This document shows, in pieces, positions 50,037 to 60,953 of a DNA stretch of 64,000 bases (position 1 is the first letter of the stretch; each line of letters begins with the position of its first letter). The position numbers were made by a program, and so were the translations under genes. The stretch comes from Drechmeria coniospora (Eukaryota; Ascomycota; Sordariomycetes; Hypocreales; Ophiocordycipitaceae): the NCBI RefSeq assembly GCF_001625195.1, contig NC_054391.1:2635390-2699389 (forward strand), given 5' to 3'. The notes beneath the pieces were generated by a model that saw only the letters and a list, made by a program, of their open reading frames with translations, did not search any database and was not told the origin of the DNA.

Positions 50037-52697
50037 ATGCCTGGTGCCAGCGTCGCAGTGCTTCCGCCGCCGCCGCCGGTCTCGGCATCATCCTCGCGGA
50101 AGGCGTCCCTCGCCCCCGAGCGCAAGTACAAGTGTCAGTTCTGCAACAGGGCCTTCAGCAGGAGCGAACACCGAAGCCGACACGAGCGATCCCGTACGTA
50201 CCGTGACCCTCGAGAGAGGGAGCAAACACCCCTTTGTCCTTGCAGCCCCGTCCGCCGTTGAAGCTATGGCGTGCGCGGGCTTCTCGTCCTGCCCGCCTTC
50301 CCTCCTCCCCCCGCCCTTTGCCGTCGTGATCCTTACTCTCTCGCGTGCCGTCGCGGATGCTGACGAAATCCCAGACACAAAGGAACGACCGTTCAAATGC
50401 ATGAAGTGCAGGAGCACCTTTGTCCGCCGCGATCTTCTTCTCAGGCATGACCGGACCGTGCACGCCAAGGACGGCGGCATCCCGCTGCACAGCGACGGCA
50501 AACGTCGTGCCGGCGGCCCCAAGACTCGAACCATCAGCGGCCCCTCCAAGGCGGCCCTGCCTCTGGACACGTCGACCCTGGAGCAGATGGAAGCCGGCAA
50601 CGATGGCATATTCGACGTCGAGACGGCGGCCATGCTCGTCGCCGACCTGCATCACAAGGCCACGGCGGCCATGCGCGGCGACGCCGGCGCCTACGACGAC
50701 GCCTCCTCCATGGCCTACTCGCCACGCCGCTCCTCCATCGTCGAGTCGACCGTCACCTATCCGTCGGGCGCCATTGCCCTTCCCCAGATGCAGTGGGAGA
50801 GCTTCATGGCTCCGTCCGTGACCGAGCCCAAGGCCCACTCCATCTCGTCGAGCACCTCGGGCTCCTTCGAATCGCACCACTCGTTTGCCGCCGCCCAGCA
50901 GCAAGCCGGCAAGCTACCGTCCATGGCCAGCCCGCGCGCAAAGGCCAGGACCGGCTCGCAACCCGCCGCCGCCGCCTCCGCCGCCGCCGCCGCCAGCTCG
51001 GCGTCTCAGCCTCCCCCGACACCCAACGCCTCGCACGCGGGCTTCAAGGCACCGCAGGTCGACGACGACGACGAGCGCAACGCCGTCCTAGACACGCTGC
51101 GGAGCTACGATGGCGAGCATGCCATCCCCGAAGGCTTCCGCCTTCCGGGCCTGGGCTCGTTGAACCGTTACCTGGCGACGTACTTTGGCATGTTCCATCA
51201 CCACCTGCCCTTCCTGCACCCGGCCTCGTTCAAGCCGGCCCAGGTGTCGTCCCCGCTGCTGCTGGCCGTCCTGAGCATCGGCGCCCTGTACTCGTTCGAC
51301 CAGGACCAGGCCTACATGCTCCACATCGGCTCCAAGGTGCTCGTCAACCAGTTCCTGCAGAACAAGGAAAACTTCAGCTCCCGCAAGTGCCCCCTGTGGA
51401 CCATGCAAAGCTCCCTCCTGAACATGGTCTTCGCCAGCTGGAGCGGCGACCCCAAGGGGCTGGAGTGGGCCTGCTCCATCAAGAGCCTGCTCGCCAACAT
51501 GGTGGCCGGCAACCGGTACGAGCTCAAGCTTCGCCAGGAGGCCCGCGGCGCCGTCAAGCCCGCGCGCTCGGAGTGGGTCGAGGACGAGGGCTGCCGACGC
51601 ACCTACTACGCCGTCTACATCTTCTTCGGCATGCTCACCCTGACGTACAACCACACGCCGGCCATCGGCTTCAACGAGTTTGAGGACCTCCAGCTGCCCT
51701 CGACGGAGGCTCTCTGGAACCTGCAGGTCGCCGACGAGGCCGCCTGGCGAGCCCAGCTGACGGCGTCCCCGGCCGTGACCTTTATGGACGCCCACGACAA
51801 CCTCTTCCAAGGCGAAACGCTCACGTACAGCGCCTTCGCCACGCGCGTCATGATCAACGCCTTGTTTCTCGAGGTCTGGTATCACAAGCGAAGCCCCGAG
51901 GCGCTTCAGGACGTCGTCACCGAGTACAAGCTTCGGCTTGCCCTCGAGACGTGGGAGAAGTCGTTGGACCTGTGCGAAGCCGAGTCGGTCGTCGTCCCCC
52001 TCAGCGGTCCCCTCAAGGGCCAGCATCCCCTCGTCTTCAACGCCAAGGCCATGTATCGCAACGCCCGCGGCCGCCTCGAGGTGGATCTCAAGGGTGTGCA
52101 GGAGGCGCTGCGGTACCACGACCCGTACGAGGTTGCGGCGGCCATGTCTCACGCTCGAGACCGCGTGAAGCGCTCGAGCGAGATGATCAAGGTCATTCAG
52201 GAATGCTACAACTGCATCGAGACGGCCGTCGTCCAAGGCATCCGCTGGGTGGCTCGAACCTCGCCCACCAACTGGAGCGTCGAGCACCCTCTCTGCGGCA
52301 TGGATCTCATCATCATCCTGTCGCTGTGGCTCTATCGCCTGGAACACGACGAAGAGCCCGCGACGCCCGAGGAGGTGGACATGTACAACAAGATTCGACT
52401 CCTCTTCAAGAGGGAGTCGATGGACGGCTACACGCCGCACCTCAGCTCCGTCATCGCCCGACTCTGGGGCTCGATGCTCGACGAAGTCGTGGTCTGGGGG
52501 TAAGTCGTCGCGAGCTCGCCGGGCGACGGTGCACCGATGCTAACCACATGCCTCGTAGGATCACGCGCTTGATGGGCGAGTCGTTCAAGCTGCACTCGCA
52601 GGCTCTTGTTGGCTACGTCGACGACCCCGAAGCTTCCTCGGCCGCATCCACGCCCTCCATGACCTCGCAGGGTGCGGATGAGGACAGCGTGTATTAA
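50037..52697 (+). CDS. C2H2 zinc-finger transcription factor with fungal-specific domain
   Basis: Exons 50037-50193, 50375-52499 and 52559-52697 give 806 residues. Two tandem C2H2 fingers open the protein: C33-X2-C36-X12-H49-X3-H53 and C61-X2-C64-X12-H77-X4-H82. The first intron (181 nt) splits the codon of H53, the last zinc ligand of finger 1, so correct splicing is needed for a complete finger. A low-complexity Ala/Ser region runs to about 300, then a fungal-specific transcription factor domain starts at about 315 (LNRYLATYFGMFHHHLPFLHP, LAVLSIGALYSFD). Such C2H2/fungal_trans proteins are nuclear activators or repressors of metabolic or stress genes; the target is unknown. The small last exon restores VVWGITRLMGESF. 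Confidence 0.93.
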
Positions 52698-54461
52698 TTC
52701 ATCCGGCCATGGTTGGAATGAACCATTCCTCGTCTCGCTAGGCAGTTTCTGGTTCCCATGGTCCTAAGCGCATACCTACCCGGGTGCCTTTCGAACGGCT
52801 TTGGCTTTGCTTTGCGTACTTTGCGGTGCCCCTCCCCCTCCCCTCCGCCTCTTTTTTTTTGTTCGCTTTTCCAGCGCTCAGGGTCTCAACGGCGTTTAGC
52901 TCTTTCTCATGTTGTTTTCCTCGCGTCCGTCGCCCTACCTTGCACCTCATTTCCTTGATGATATTCGAGAACTAGCAGGTGTCCGTCGGCTGCTTCAGGT
53001 CTCTTTGCCCTTCTGCGTTGTCGTTATTGTTGCTCGGCTTGAGCCGTGAATCAGCGTTTAGCGACGATGGTGCATTTATGAAAAGACATCGCACAGGGGG
53101 GGAGGGGGGTATGCATACGTTCGATTTCTCTGCAGCAGAAATTGGATGCTCGGCAGTGGATGCTCAGCAGTGTGGCAGTGTACGCTGATGGACTGGAGCA
53201 TTGGCAGGTTGATTGGCTGGTCCATGACAGCGACGCCGCTCTCTTCTCATTTCTCCTTCAAACTGCTTGATTCACTTGGCATTTTTCTCCCATTTTAATT
53301 TGCAATCTTGTATCACTTTGTCCATTCCTCACTTCGCATCTCAGCACTCAACCTTAGTCGTCGCGCTCCCGATCGTTGGCCTTTTTTTTTTTTCTTTTTG
53401 CTTTTCAGATACCTTGTTCGATATGCAGATTGGCCGCATTTTAATTCTATCGATTCAGCTGTGTCCTTGCCATTTCGTTTCGGCTCGCGCCTGTGGCGAG
53501 AATGTTTCCCATTCGATGTAGGGCCTACCGGCGCTGGCCGAAAGAGCTCGACTGCCGGCGGGACGCCGATTAAAGAATGTTCGACGGCTCATGCATAGAT
53601 GTTATTCGTACGAGGTACTTATAATTAATCGCTACTCCGTCCAAATTTCGCGTGTCGTGCTGTGCTTGAGCCGGTTGCTTGCTGGGTCGAAGTTGCTGGG
53701 ACCAGCCGTGCGAAGTAGTATCGCGGTTCATTGGGCACGGCGGACCAAGGCAAGCAAGGGGACAGTGCAGTGATGATACCGACGCTGAAAGAAGTGCGTT
53801 TTTCTATCCTCTCCGTTGCCATTCATGGGTGATTTGCGTAGGAATCGATCATTGCATGCTTCGAGAAAGTACCGTAGGTGTCACTGACCAGAAATGTACA
53901 TGTACACCGCCGAAAGGTTCACCAAGTCAAAGAATAATACGGAGCATACTGTATGCAAGTACAACTTGTAGGATAGCAATGGTGGACAATTGGAAGCTCT
54001 CATAACCCCAGTAATAGTTGTAGTCGTCGTACTCTGTACAAGTAATAATATCAGTTGCAAGTACGGAGGACGGAGTAATTACAGTACACCTATAAATGCT
54101 GCAAGTACTGTACTTCCAGTTTACATGGAGTGTGTGTGTGCAGCACATGTATACTGCAAGTACCTAGTACCCCGTAAGTACTGTAGGGGTTCGGTGTGCG
54201 TGCTCCGTCCACCGTATGGAAAGCAACCGTTCAGCAAGCAGGTGCTGGGCTTAGGCAGGTATTACTTACTATGCATGCAGCTGAACTGGGGCACCATGTT
54301 GCGAGCCTTCCACCCCATGCAAGCTTCCCGGGTGCACTTCGATCGTCTGCCGTCATGCACCCGCCCTGGCTCCTGTCTTCCAAGTCGCGCATCTCCCGCA
54401 CAAGACAGGCCAAGCACACCCGGTTGGACCGCGCAGGAACGGCAAAGGATTGGTGAAGAAG
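52698..54461. other. Intergenic between the C2H2 and MED8 genes
   Basis: C2H2 3' flank with T-rich tracts (around 52851 and 53383), then AT-rich spacer with GTAC motifs at about 53870-54190, including GTACGGAGGACGGAGTA near 54060. The MED8 leader follows. No gene is seen. Confidence 0.5.
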
Positions 54462-55326
54462 ATGGCGACTCTCGGGCTTGACGCGGACGAGCTCAAGTCT
54501 GTGGAGCAGACGCTTTCCCGACTGGCGCAACTGTCCAGCAGCATCCAGAGCTTGAAGATGAGCATCATGAAGAGCAATCCGTTGCCGCCCCCGTACGCGA
54601 CCGGCCTGTGTTGAAGCGCTTCCTGCGTCGGCTAACGGGCAACGCAGCTCCTCCCTCCAGGCATCGGCCCAGATCCTCCAGCGAAATCTACAAACGGTGC
54701 TGCACAACCTCGGCGAGAACTCGGACCTATTCTCTCGAATCGCGATACGCCCCTCTACCAACTATCCGGGACGTACCCAGGAAAATATCCTGACGCAGCT
54801 GCTACGCAAAAAGCTCGAGCCGGACGTGGAAGGGCTCGTGTCCGAGGGTCTCGAGACGGCAACGCTTGCCACGGCCAAGGGCGTGGCAGAGCTGCAGGAC
54901 ATATGGGGCGAGCTGCGCGAATGGACACACGGCTGCATCGCCGCATACGTTCGCGATGAAGCGGCCGATGTGTATACGAAGGAGGAGCGTGAGCTGGGCG
55001 TGGACAGCGTTCGGACTGGACTGCGACGCGGGTTGGACGACGACAGCGACGACGACGACAACGATGGCGCCGACGACGACGACGGCGATGACGAGGATAA
55101 GGAAGAAGACTCCGGGGAGAAGGGGAAGAAAGTGCCTTCCCGGGGGCCGGAGCCGGAGACGCTGCTCTGGTTCACGGCGCGAGGCGATTTCGCCGTGACG
55201 CCCAATATCGAGTATGGGAGGAAGGCGGGCATGATCCAAAAAGGACTTGAGGGGGTGAATATCCCACCGCACAGAGGACGAGAGAATGCCTCGCCGCAAG
55301 GACCGGAAGGGGTTGCGTCGTCGTAA
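54462..55326 (+). CDS. MED8: Mediator complex subunit 8
   Basis: Exons 54462-54592 and 54648-55326 give 269 residues. The N-terminal helix LDADELKSVEQTLSRLAQLSSSIQSLK and NPLPPPSSLQASAQILQRNL match the Med8 helical bundle, followed by the conserved PSTNYPGRTQENIL and LLRKKLEP. The region at about 165-195 is strongly acidic (Asp/Glu runs), and the protein ends with a Gly-rich tail after LLWFTARGDF. Med8 sits in the Mediator head module with Med18 and Med20 and contacts TBP and Pol II. The intron phase restores NPLPPP-SSLQASA. Confidence 0.93.
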
Positions 55327-57106
55327 GGTGGGTGACGACGACGAGTACGCTGAACCAAATGAGCGGATGATACCATCGACCTTGTTCATGCAACGAAATG
55401 GCTGAATAGGCATCCCATCGGGGTTGAGAGTAGGAGACCTACGTTGGGCATTTCTGCAATCCCACCTCACCCTCCTCGTCGATTAGATATCCGGCACGTC
55501 CCTACCCTAGGCATCGCTCCTATTAATGCCCAGGTTCCGGCGCAGTGGGGAGCAACGAGTGACATCGGTCAAGGGGCCGGCTGCATCGAGAGCCTTGGAC
55601 CGGAAAGCATGATAATTACCACTGGAACTGGAGCTGCGTCAAGAGTGGATGGCTGAGGGGATGGCTTGGAGGTTCATCCGGGGGCGCCGAGTCACATTCG
55701 GGCCCTTAGATTGTCTCTCCCATTCCGCATCCTCACCCGATGAGCTGCGTTCTAGTTCTACGCCAGCCGAGATTCGGGAGCACAGAGGGGAGAAGGGCGG
55801 TATTGTTGAAACACAGGCTGCACGATGTGTTTTCATCTCTGGTGGTCTGACACGCCGTTGGGGCGGTGGAGGAGCCAAGTCGCCGGTTGGCGTTTTGGCG
55901 GTCGAGAACTGCCATGCCGTCAGTTCATGCTGTTTCATGGCGACGTTGCGGTTTGTAGTTTGCAAGTAACATACATACGGGCCGCCGGTGTCGACTGAGA
56001 GCACTCCGTTCGGCCTCCCAATATGATAACTTGAGTACCTTGATTGGAGGGCGGCCTGTATCTCGGCGGGATGGATTATCCGCACTTGACGACAGAGCAC
56101 GCGTACGCATGTGACGTAATGTCCGAGCTCCCAGAGGCGGACGGAACCTGGGAATCGATGCATCAAAGTCCATCGTCACGCCACTCTTGTTCCGCATCCG
56201 ACTTGCCGCTGCAATGTCCTTGCCTCAATCGCCGGCCACCTTTGCAGGGGAGTAAACATCAGCACGGCCATGGCGCCGAGGAGTCTCGGTACAGCAATTG
56301 ATAGGCATCGCGAGAGGAAGGGACAGCGCCTGCGCCTCAGAATGCTGCGACTCAAACAACCTACGACGACGAGAGGACCCTTCCGGAGCTTGGAATATCT
56401 AGTTCTACGCATAGTATCGAGCATCCAGACAATAACAAGGTGCCTGCTACCCTCGAAACTCATCCTTGTCGCCGCCTGACGCCAGCTCAGCTTGGACCCA
56501 AACGGAGGGTGTCTGGGACGTTGGGTGCCCGTCTCACCTTTACACATTGTCAAACCCCTTACCCTGAGCCTCTAACATGTCACGGCTTATCACTCAAAAT
56601 TCAACATCGTGTCTACCTACTTAGCACTCCTCCGTAATGCTGACGACGCTGCTTCAGCTTCTCCTCGGAGGTCTTGTTTCCTCACTCGAACCCCCCTTGA
56701 GCCCGGGTCCCCGATGCCGAAACTGAACGTTTGTCGCTTGCCTTGCTGGTTTCCTACCTCCACATCTCTTGATATCTCTCCATCCCATGGCCTTCTCCCC
56801 TGCCATGCCTTCTCTCTCTCTGCCGACTCACATCTTCAGCTGCCATTGGTTGCGCTTCTCTAATAGGTAGTTGCTACCACCTACTCGTTCAGACGCTGTA
56901 CATTTGGGTTGAGACCAAGCATCGATCGCAGCACATGGGACCGTCAGTCTGCTTCTTCGTCTTTCAATTGGCCAACTTTGCATTCTTCTATTCGCCACTT
57001 CTCAGATCCAGAACCGCCTCTTTTTCGCAAATCGCCGCTGTTCGTTGTTTGTTCGCTTGGCCTATCCTGCTGCCGTGCAGTGCGTGACGTCTGGCTGGTC
57101 CCGCGG
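55327..57106. other. Intergenic with unassigned coding-like segments
   Basis: On the + strand, about 55345-55656, 56070-56300 and 56300-56540 each hold a frame with balanced amino-acid content, in different frames and separated by stops. I could not join them into a supported gene, and no domain is recognised. About 56650-57060 is pyrimidine-rich leader of the next gene. Confidence 0.35.
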
Positions 57107-58752
57107 ATGAGAATGCAGGCCTCTGCCTTTCGCATTCTGGCAACCTGGCTGGTTGTGCAAGTCAGAAATGTTCCAATCAATCGAGGACCTGCGTCAATCT
57201 GACACGCACCCTCTAGGCCATATCGATGAGCTGCTTTGCACAGCCTCAACAGGCTGAGAAGAGGAGCCAACCAAGGCACCTACCGGGAGGATATCGTGTT
57301 AGAGTCTGGAGTGCACATACCAATTCTAATGCCACGGCGGACCAAGGCCAGGGTAGCACGGAAAATTCAATGGTGAGGGAAGCCGACGCCGAGACGACCC
57401 AACAACACGTTACCATCAACGGTGCCGGCGGCCAAAGCGGCAATGAGGCCGTCAACTCCACGGCGAGCATACCCTCACAGAACCCAGACCGGCCGCGTCT
57501 CGACGCGCCATCCCCCCAGGAGAATGCTTTGCCAAATGAAAACGAGGCCCCTCCAGATGAGAACGAGGCCCCTCCGAGTCAGAATGAGGCCCTTCCAAAT
57601 CAGAATGAGCCTCCTCCGACTACAACCCCCAAGTTCGAGGGGTACGTCGGCTCTGGCTTGCCACGCAGTATGAGTTGTAAAACTGATGTCATCTGCTACA
57701 ACATAGACTCAAGCTGACCACGGTGACGGTGCCGGCACCAGCGGAGGCCACCCCACAGACCGTCACCATTACGGAGCTTGCGAGCACAGTTACCCAAACC
57801 GTCACGGCGTCTTGCCAGCAACAACCCGTACGCAGCTTACATCCTTTTCACGAGTCGTGCTGATGAATCACGCACAGTCTGCGGCTCAGAATCTCCAAAC
57901 GGTCATCATCACCGAGGTCGTGAGCACAGTCACTGAGACGATCACGGCATCTTGTCGGGAGCGGGCTGTAAGAAACTGCGCACACCCCCTTCAACAAGTT
58001 GTGCTAACGCCCGGGCCCAGCCTTCATCTTCTCGGAGTACACAGCAGCAGGCGAATGCGGACACCCACACGGTCATGGCATCGGCCAGCACAACGGTAAG
58101 CCACTAATTCTCAAACGGGAGGCTGTCCGATGGACAACACTCTGACCACGGCGACGCTCAGGCAGTCGCCAGGCCGGAATGCCCCCTCAAACCTACTGGC
58201 GATTCCCTACAGGTAATTTGCAACGGCCAGATGCTCTCGTCCCCATCCAAGCCTGTCGGTTCGGCGACCCCCAGCGGCCAAGACGGCGGCAACGGTGTAG
58301 GCGTGTCGACGATTCCGATCCCCGAGTCTTCCAAGCCCAGGACGACGTATTCTTCTGGCTCGCCGCCAGCGCCAGATTCCCCTCCAGTCGTTCCGGTGCC
58401 AGGTGAGGGAATCGCGAGGACCGAGCGAGCCAGCGTGAGCCGCTTGGTGTCAACAAAGGCAGATTCGTCCAGCAGCTCCTCGTCGGCACTCAACGAGATG
58501 GCGGCAACGGCAACGACGACCAGTAACACTGTCGGAGCGCCACCCTCGCCAACCTCTCGCCCCGTGAGCAATGCCCCGGATGCCTCTGCCCCGCTCGAGC
58601 CTGCTCGACTTGCTCCAAATGCCGCTGCGGTAGCGCCCGCTCAGCCGTCAGTCAACCTCTCTGGCCTTACGCTGAGCAGTGTGTTGAACCTGGGCAACCT
58701 GGTGGATCAGCCATCGACGGCTCCAACCCAATCAGCACCCGCGGCGGCATGA
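57107..58752 (+). CDS. Secreted Ser/Thr/Pro-rich repeat protein, cell-surface candidate
   Basis: Six exons: 57107-57160, 57217-57641, 57707-57827, 57878-57967, 58021-58095 and 58162-58752; 451 residues. A signal peptide (MRMQASAFRILATWLVVQ, then AISMSCFA) is assembled by the first splice. A 21-bp repeat encodes NENEAPP-like heptads at about 57535-57618. Exon 3 ends in QTVTITELASTVTQTVTASC, and exon 4 encodes the paralogous QTVIITEVVSTVTETITASC. The last four introns except the second are phase 0, so exons 4 and 5 are symmetrical. The C-terminal 190 residues are Ser/Pro/Ala-rich, without a GPI signal. It resembles mucin-like wall or secreted proteins; the function is unknown. Confidence 0.75.
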
Positions 58753-58981
58753 TGATGGAGGACAAGTGGGAGGCCTTTCACCAGAATGCAAGACCATTGC
58801 TGTGCGGTGCCGGTTTTCTGACACACAAGCCATACAGTATCAGTCTGTCTGGTCATCCAAGAAGTCTTCGACGACGCAGGACGCAGCTACCAGTCCCGCC
58901 CCATGCCGTTGCCGCCGTTTCTCGCGGGGTACTTTGGTCCATTCCGTGGCTCTCCATCCGCTTAACACCTTCGTTCTTGTG

Positions 58982-59896
58982 CTAGGTATCGGCCACGGGA
59001 GCCGCCGCCAGCTTTGTCTTTTTGGCCCGTGGCTTGGACAGCAGCTGGCCGCCATCGTTCTCGCCCTTCTTGCGCTTGTGGCTCTGGGCCACCTTTGTGG
59101 TGCTTGTGTTCTGGCTGGCCTGGCTGACCTCGGTGCTGGCACCTGCGGCAGCGCCGCTCTCCTCTCTCGTGGCGGTTTGAACGATGCGAACGACGCCACG
59201 AAAACCGTTGCGCTTGATGCCCTCGTTCACCACCACGCTCCGCGGCGTCGACCGAAAGCCCTCGATGCCCTTTTCGTTAGTGAGGCCCCAGACGCTCAGC
59301 ATGTTGACGACATCGGCCGGCCCGCGCAGACCGATGGCCGCCTTGGCCTCGCTGCTGATGATGAACCCACGTCCTCTGGTGGTGCGAAAGAGATTCGTCA
59401 CGTTGCCGATGAAGTTTGCGCGGCCGCGGCCGTCGGCGGCGAGGAGCTGGCCGTAGCAAATCTCGAATCGGACGCCGCGTGAGACGGCAGCCATGCAAGG
59501 TTTGGGTCGGAAGTGAAAAGGAAACTGGGTGGTGAGGTCGAGGGAGATTATGGGCACGTCGAGGGTGAGACAAGCATTCTGAAAGGCCTGCTCCGTGAGG
59601 GGTCGGACGGCGATGATGTCGTATACGTTGGCGAGGGCGTGAAGCCGATAGCTTGACGCGGCCGGGTCCGAGACGGGAAGTGTGGCACGGTGGAGGACGT
59701 GTGGGAGCTTCGACCCGGAGGGTGAGGCCTCCGGACGAGGAGGAAATGGTGAGGTGGGATTCGCAGGATAGGGAGCCTCGAGCGTATGGTTGAGGGCGAC
59801 GGTGGCGTATCCGAGCGAATGGGCGAGCGACAGCGTCTGGAGGAGGCGGTCGGCCGTCGTCGCGGGCGACCAAGCGAGGTTGAGGTCGTAGAGCAT
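58982..59896 (-). CDS. RPP1: RNase P/MRP subunit Rpp1 (p30 family)
   Basis: A single exon of 304 residues. The start MLYDLNLAWSP and SLGYATVALNHTL match the p30 TIM-barrel-like fold; later motifs are YDIIAVRPLTEQAFQNAC, DVPIISLDL and RGVRFEICYGQLL, then GFIISSEAKAAIGLRGPADVVNML. The C-terminus is Lys-rich (KRKKGEN, KPRAKKTKL), a probable nuclear signal. Rpp1 is a shared protein subunit of nuclear RNase P and RNase MRP, for pre-tRNA 5' and pre-rRNA processing. An upstream TTG at 59923 keeps the frame, but ATG 59896 fits the family start. Confidence 0.95.
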   Translation of the reverse strand: MLYDLNLAWSPATTADRLLQTLSLAHSLGYATVALNHTLEAPYPANPTSPFPPRPEASPSGSKLPHVLHRATLPVSDPAASSYRLHALANVYDIIAVRPLTEQAFQNACLTLDVPIISLDLTTQFPFHFRPKPCMAAVSRGVRFEICYGQLLAADGRGRANFIGNVTNLFRTTRGRGFIISSEAKAAIGLRGPADVVNMLSVWGLTNEKGIEGFRSTPRSVVVNEGIKRNGFRGVVRIVQTATREESGAAAGASTEVSQASQNTSTTKVAQSHKRKKGENDGGQLLSKPRAKKTKLAAAPVADT

Positions 59897-60260
59897 GGCA
59901 GGGATGTCTGTCAGACGGGACAAGAGAAGACTTGCTGCTCCATCGGCTGAGGTGAAGGAAGAATTGGCTTAAAAGCAGGATGCGGGCACTGGATTTTTCG
60001 ACCTTCTATTCTGCGATGTCGCGCCTGCTCTCTTTTTCTGGTACAGGCAGTATGTCCTTGGTTACGGTCGAGTTGCAAACGTCGCTTTTTTTTTTTTGGC
60101 TCAGGCCTTGAAAGTTGGATATGATAGTATTGTAGTCTTGCTGCAGAGTGTGGATAAGATTTTGGCGGGATAAATTGGATCAGATCTTGTTAGGCTCAGA
60201 TGGTAATAATACGTACTTATCTTTGCGGCTTTATCTGGCCCCGCAATTGTAGGTGTATAA

Positions 60261-60413
60261 CTTGTACATACAGTGCTTGTACATACAGTACTTACTTGTT
60301 CATACAGTACTTGTTCATAGTACTTGTTCATAGTACTTGTTCATACAGTACCTGTACTTACATACTCCGTACAGTACTTGTTCATACAGTACTTGTACAG
60401 TACAAGTATGTAC
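60261..60413. repeat. Short tandem array of TACTTGTTCATACAG-like units
   Basis: About eight imperfect copies of a 13-16-base unit in which GTACTTGTTCATA is the most constant part, mixed with TACTCCGTACAG. It appears to be the same vocabulary (GTAC, ACTTG, CATACAG) as the other intergenic motifs in the window. Confidence 0.8.
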
Positions 60414-60652
60414 TGTATTGCTGTAATTTATTGTGCATGCGTTTCCAAAGCGCAAGTCCACTGCTCATCCTACAAGCAAGAGTTGCAAGTTTCGAGTTGT
60501 TGTCATTGCTGTGCCTGATCGTAAAGTCCAAACCCGCCTCAGGGGCATCGACAGTATCAACAACACTGAATCGAACCCTTTGTTCTTCCGTGACATGTAC
60601 TATATTGTGCCAACAGGAGCGCCGGCGTATTCAACTGTCTCCCTGTCTATGC

Positions 60653-60671
60653 ATATATATATATATATATA
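60653..60671. repeat. (AT)n microsatellite
   Basis: About nine AT dinucleotides followed by ACACATATG, in the spacer between Rpp1 and the IQGAP gene. Confidence 0.9.
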
Positions 60672-60953
60672 CACATATGTACGTCAATCAACTCCCGGGG
60701 AGCCTGCGCATGCGTCCACCACGTCGACGCCGTTTCATGCTTGCCATCCGCCGGTCCATTGTCGTGTCCGTCACCGCTCATCTTCCGCCATCAATGTAGC
60801 GCGACAAAACCGAAGTCGAAGCCGGCAAAAGCAAAAGATGCAAAAACCATTCATGAGAACACCTGACCCCATGCAGCAGCCGCTCCGTTGCTTCCAAATG
60901 ACACGCACGCCCAAGCAAATGAGAAAAAAGCGGGCTCGAGAACGGCAACGAAA

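Larger units (their letters stand above)
59897..60953. other. AT-rich intergenic region with repeats
   Basis: Rpp1 upstream region, then a tandem array of TACTTGTTCATACAG-like units at about 60261-60413 and an (AT)n microsatellite at about 60653-60671. The 3' flank of the IQGAP gene follows from about 60780. No gene is seen. Confidence 0.55.

Noticed and set aside
51088..52440. 450-codon minus-strand frame
   Set aside because: Antisense to the C2H2 transcription factor; the sense strand has zinc fingers and a regulatory domain.
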